In this document: piece after piece, positions 48,201 through 54,200 of the stretch
Layout of the letters: each line of letters starts with the position of its first letter
Position numbering within the stretch: the first letter of the stretch is position 1
Origin: Owenia fusiformis
Taxonomy: Eukaryota > Annelida > Polychaeta > Sabellida > Oweniidae
Assembly: GCA_903813345.2 (NCBI GenBank)
Contig: CAIIXF020000001.1
Location: 28,821,915-28,885,914 of the forward strand
Length of the DNA stretch: 64,000 bases
Direction: 5' to 3'
Program-made: the position numbers and the translations under genes
Notes under the pieces: generated by a model
The model's input: the letters and a program-made list of their open reading frames with translations, nothing else
Databases searched by the model: none
Told to the model about the DNA's origin: nothing

Positions 48201-51200
48201 GTCAAGGTACAAAGATGTGACGTATAGCAGTACATGTGCATTGCATTACCATACAATCGAAAAGGTACGCACCATTTGTCGTTATTATTTTAAAACCATA
48301 TGATTTAAACTTCATTTATCACTTTACTTTAGATTAAAATACATGAACACTTACATTGCTATTGAATACTAATTAATCACGAGTATATGATTTACTGGTA
48401 TAACCTATCGATTTTTAGCTTCTCAGTCAAGTCTATCCCCGGGAGCCTATCCTATTACCATGTGATTTTGTTCATTAATAGGTGTCACATACGATGGAGA
48501 GAAATGTAACAACGATTAAGAATGATCGCCAGACAAGTCAACAGCATGATATGTACCATGTATATGGAGATGTCATGGCTGCCTACTCAAACATGCTTAT
48601 AAGCATGCTTCATGGACATTGGTCCAAAAATGGTGATGTCATGAACATACCTTAAACATTTTAAATTCAAAACCATTTCCTACAGATTTAATTCACATCA
48701 GGAAGACACAATTATTTACGACCAATTGTTTTAACAAACAGAATCGTTGTAAAAGATCTGTTGTTATGCCAAACATTAAACATAACCAATAAGGCGAATC
48801 ATATTGAAAGATCAACATCAATTTAAAACCAGCAGCCATTTTGAGGATTAACTTTCAAAAGAGAATACAGATATACATATACAGATGAATCTAAATGGAT
48901 GGAGGCATTCTCTATTTCCCTCATAATAATCTTGTATATGTGATAAATAGTGGGTAAAAGATCCCTGAATCTTGGGAGTCAATAGTCATATGAGAAGTGA
49001 TCTTACCATCTCCCGTATTAGTCTTCATGACAGATATTGCACTTTCAAGGGCAGTCCTGAATTTGATCTCAGTGGCAAATGTGTGTTTAGTTCCATTATC
49101 CACAAGTATAAAATGTGAATGATTCAGATCTATAGGACTCTCTTTTCTCCTTGGTTTTGCCTCAAGTTTATATGGGGCTGGCCAGCAACCCTGAAAAATA
49201 TATGATATGATGATCAGTAGTGCAATATTAAGGATCTCTCTGAAAGACATCAAATCACTACAGTATTACAGTTACAGTATTTATTAATGGGGGTATATGT
49301 TTCCATTAACTCATTTGCTGCTTTCAGTCAGCTTGTGTTTACAAAAGAATATCGATAAAAGATATGAGGTTGTAGATTGTGGTCCTTGACTTTAATCAAA
49401 ACGGGATAGAAATGTCGGAGTTTAGGTTCTAGTCTATGGATTTGTGCACTGTAATCATGTATCTACATGTATATGTATTATGAAACCCAAGACACTTAAA
49501 TAAACTTACATGTACAATTCTACAATCATGCCTATGTTTTGTATACCTACATTTTTATTTATGACACTTTCCACATTGGCTACACAACCCCAGGGGGAGA
49601 TTCCTATGCAAGTGACTTTGTTCTTGCTGGTAGCTGCAAAGGAGTAATCCCTCACAGCCTCCCCTACATGCTTCATTACACCTGCATGCATTCCCCCAGT
49701 AATAATCCAGGCACCTGGAATTTAAATGTTATTTAATTAATATACCTCAATAGAAAACAAGGCATTAACATGCAAAATATCACCACCTGCCATTTGTTAC
49801 AGAGACCAACCACCCAACACCCAACAATGTCCACAAAATGTTGGCGACTATAACAATACGATGTATCATATGTATCATATCTTTTGCAGTCCTATTTCAT
49901 TGAAATTTTCAGTCCTTGCTATTATTCACACGTAGCTGGTGAATATGCATTACATACACTGAATTAAGATTATCATGAAGTATTTTTTGAAATATGTGTA
50001 CGAACCAGTGCTCTGAGCTGCTTTCATCAGACCCCTTCTGAATACCTCCTTCAATCGAGGCTTCATGTGGAAGTTCTTAGCTCCTCCAGTTACAGAAATC
50101 AAAAGATTTGGCTTCTCCAACTGCCACTGTCCCATTAACAGCTCAATCATTGTCTTCATCTCAGTCTCAGCATCAACACGCACATACTGCAAATAGATGT
50201 AAGACATATACAGGGTGTCAAAAAACAACGGCACCCCTCTCTACAGCAAAAAGTACTGAATGCTACATGGTGTGTTATACCTCATTTTAAAGACAATTGA
50301 ATTCTGGAGTTACCTGAGAAATTTCAGCTTTATATCATATAATTTTACAGATTTACAGCTGATTCTTAGTAGTTGGTATGACCACCAGTTGCTGCTCAAA
50401 CAGCAGCTTATCAGGACAGATATGATTTCAATAAAAATTCACATAAAAGTGTAGCATTGCATAATCCTCTTCGCTCTTTGTCCATCAGTTCCTATACCCT
50501 GTTTTTCAGAAATGAACCCATATGTTCAGTGCAGTTCAAATCTGGGGTAATTCTTTCATATTTCACTTTCTGAAGATTTGACTTTTAACCAGTAACAGAG
50601 CAGCAAACAAAGTACCAAAGTAGCAAACTTTGAAACAATGTAGCTTTTTTAATATTAAGTTTTATTAAATGAAATTTGATGAGTAACTCAAGAATTAAAT
50701 TATCTTTCAAATGAGGTATGACATGATATGGAACATTAAGGACTTTATGCTGTAGAGGGGGGTGCCGTTGTTTTTTGACACCCTGTACAGTACTACTATT
50801 ATCCACTGAAGAGTAATTTGTATAATGTGGAACACTGGATAGTGTATTTCAGGGTTATTGCCTCTTGGTTTACTTGTTCTTTCAGGATGTAATCCATTGA
50901 ATCTATTGATGCCGTTGGACTTATTGATATTGTAGTAACGCTAGAATTAGTTTTGGGGCAACTCTTCACCGAGTTCAAACAGAAGATTGGAAACATGAGA
51001 GGGAATTCAAAAATTTGCTATTGTTAGATTTAGGAGTTACCTTATTCTAGCATCAGCCCAACTTTGATTATTTTTAAATCAAAATATGAACAAGCCCTTT
51101 TTAACTAATTTTTTAATTATTTTAAAACACCAGATTACCAAGCATTCTCAAGTAAAATAAATCAATTTGTGCTACTTATGATCTACAATCACATAAAAGT

Positions 51201-54200
51201 ACATGTATGAATATAAATGGCATACTTTACTGATCTTCTGACCAAATCCTAAGAATTCCACCTCCCCAAAAGCATCTGTAGGTTTGGTAGTTGTGTGTGT
51301 GCTAGGGGACCAGTTTTTATTTCTGGGTTCTGCATCTGGACTAAGAGCCTCTTCTGTGTGTTCGGACCGCTTGAGATTACATATACATAGAGGGTCCCTG
51401 TAATACGGAAAATATACAGTCTGATAATTTTTCAACTTGTAAAGTCTATACGACTGGGGGAAAGAAGAGAGTTGACTTGATTAATGTAAAGTTTTTTTTA
51501 ATCAAACAAAGGTTAGAAAATTAAACATCTGAAAATTAGTTAAAAAAAGATTGTACTGTTGCAGAAAAGTATATTCAATAAAAGAAGATTTTAAAATCAA
51601 GAAGGTAAACCAAACACACACAAACATGTTATTAATGTGCTGTAGAATTTTGTTAAATAAGATTAAAATACCATAATGGTATGTGATAACTAATACATAT
51701 AAATGTGTTATCATTTTGTCACCTTGTCATTTTTTCATGCTGAAAATTTTTAAGAATCAAAATCTTAACAATTTTATGCACCAATTTTCAAATGTGGGAT
51801 TTCAAATACACCCAGAATGAATTCTGTTTTTAGTGAGTGGATCTGTGAAGTAAGAAATCACATTTACAATGGTGAACAATTGTAAATTCAGGCAAGATTT
51901 CTTGACAAATAGAATTATAGACCAAAATCAATAGCATCTGCCTCAACACATGCTTCAATCAACTTATCTGGGATACTTTTTGAGGTATTGTATTATAAAG
52001 GGCTCGTCTATTTTCTATTTCTATTTTCTATTCATATATAAAGGGTTGGTCTATTTTGCATAACGGTATTTATTAAATAGGTTTACAACCTGTAAAAGGG
52101 GAAAAGGTGGGACCTTACCTATTGGTAGATGAGCCCTGGGGGCACGGAGGGGCATTTCTTATAGGTGGCAGGGTTGTTTTTGCTTTACTGTAACAAATCA
52201 AGGCACTTAAAGAGATGCAGAACTTATGGCTGAATTATTGAAATATACATGCATGATAATTATAAGATTAAGAATAATGAAATTCATCCTATGAGTAAGG
52301 AAGAGAATACAAAAGAAAATAAGGTTATGTTATGGTGAAATTGCTGATAGAGTATCATTTCTCTATGCATATAGGCTTTAAACATAGACTATCTTTATCA
52401 TTTCATGCAAAAACAAGAAATTTAAGATTCCTGAAACTGATTCAATTGATAAAACAAGATATAAACATGCAAAATGTCACCACCTGCCATCTATGACAGA
52501 CACCGAACTCCCAACACAAAAAAACTTGGATACTGTAACAATATGTCACCATTTATGGTGGTGACATGAATTTTCACTTTTCCAATATTTTATCAAAAAT
52601 ATAATAAAAAGTATTTTCCAAGAAAGTTTTATTACATGTTCTCAAAACCATTTCATACTGAAAATTGAAAAAAAACTGAAAAGTGATTTCTGTTCCATAC
52701 CAGAGTCAATGACCACAACAAAAAGAAAATAATGTACAATGTAGAGCAGTGTTTGAAATTACAGTGCAATTCTCAAAACATCTTTTTGTATCTAAAGCTT
52801 TGTTTTTCTTCCCCCGTTTACATTTGAAAGAAATCAATCAGTGGCATTACTACTTATAATTTGAGCTAGTTGATTGGCTTTAGAAGAAGCAATATTCTCA
52901 GTCCTGAACATGTAACTTGAAACACATAATCAATTAATAAAAAACAATTCTATAAATGAATAAGTAACCAATTCGAGAAAATATTTAAAAGCAAAACATA
53001 TTCTCTAAATATTACTAGTATTGCATGCAATTGGTCAATATCAATGATATCAGCCATAAATAACTACTGTCAGAAACAAAATAAATGAGCAAGTATTAAT
53101 TAATAAATATATTTATAAAGCTAGTGTTTTAAATTAACTACAGTAAGCGATTAAAAAGTAGTTCAGACAAAAAAAGGTTTACTTATTAACTAAATGGTAT
53201 TTATTATTATTATTTATTTATTTATTTAAGTGCCACGCACCTTAATCGGCACCCAGCCTTATCAGGCTTCAAGAGCATTCTAGAAGAAAATGTTTCTCAG
53301 TTTCTATATGTCCACATTTACATGCCTCACAGAGACTTTGTTCAACAGCAAGGCCTTTATATCGACCGGTTTCTATGTTCAAGAGAAGAGTACCTGACCG
53401 AATTCTAGCAATAACAGATCTTTGATTCCTTGATAAAAATGATTTTATATAATCCTCTGTACCAAAATTGTCTTTAATTAACTTATATGTACGTAACTTT
53501 GGCATTGTAGTTATTTGAACTGTCCATTTATGTATAAAGCGATTCATTTCAGAATCTTTTACAGTTTTTAATGTTGACCTTGCACTTGAATTATTAAAGA
53601 AACGTTCATTATAGAGGTCTAAAAGGTTAGAATTTTAAAATATATCTTTAACCTCTTTACACCATCCTTTATGGCCTTTTTCAGCATTGGCATAGTCAAA
53701 GTCAAATATTCTTCGTGTAATCCTTGTTCTTGGCATTCTACTAAGTCGGATGAATAAACGAACCATTTCAACATGGTGCCTAACACATGGTGGTATCCAG
53801 CCTATATCGCCATACATAGCCGGAATGGGAGCATATTTCCCTAAGCCCATAAATGTTCTCATGGCACGGTTTTGGACAGTATTTGGTTTGTCGTAGTCTT
53901 TATAGCCCCAAACTCCAGCCCCGTAATCCATGATGGGGATAACGGTTGCATTATACATCTTTGTGAATGTCGAATAATGAAGTCCATTAATAGAATAATA
54001 TTTTCCAATAAGAGCGCCAAGGGAGCGAGAACTTGCATCAGCTAGAGTTGAAACCATTTCAGTGTAGTCGAGAGTCTCATTCATAACAACTCCGAGATAG
54101 CGATAAGAGTTTATTTTTCCAATTTTTGCATCCCCTAGCACAAATATTGTTTCTGTTAACGCTGTCGACGCTCTCCTAAAGTGCACTACTTTCGTTTTTT

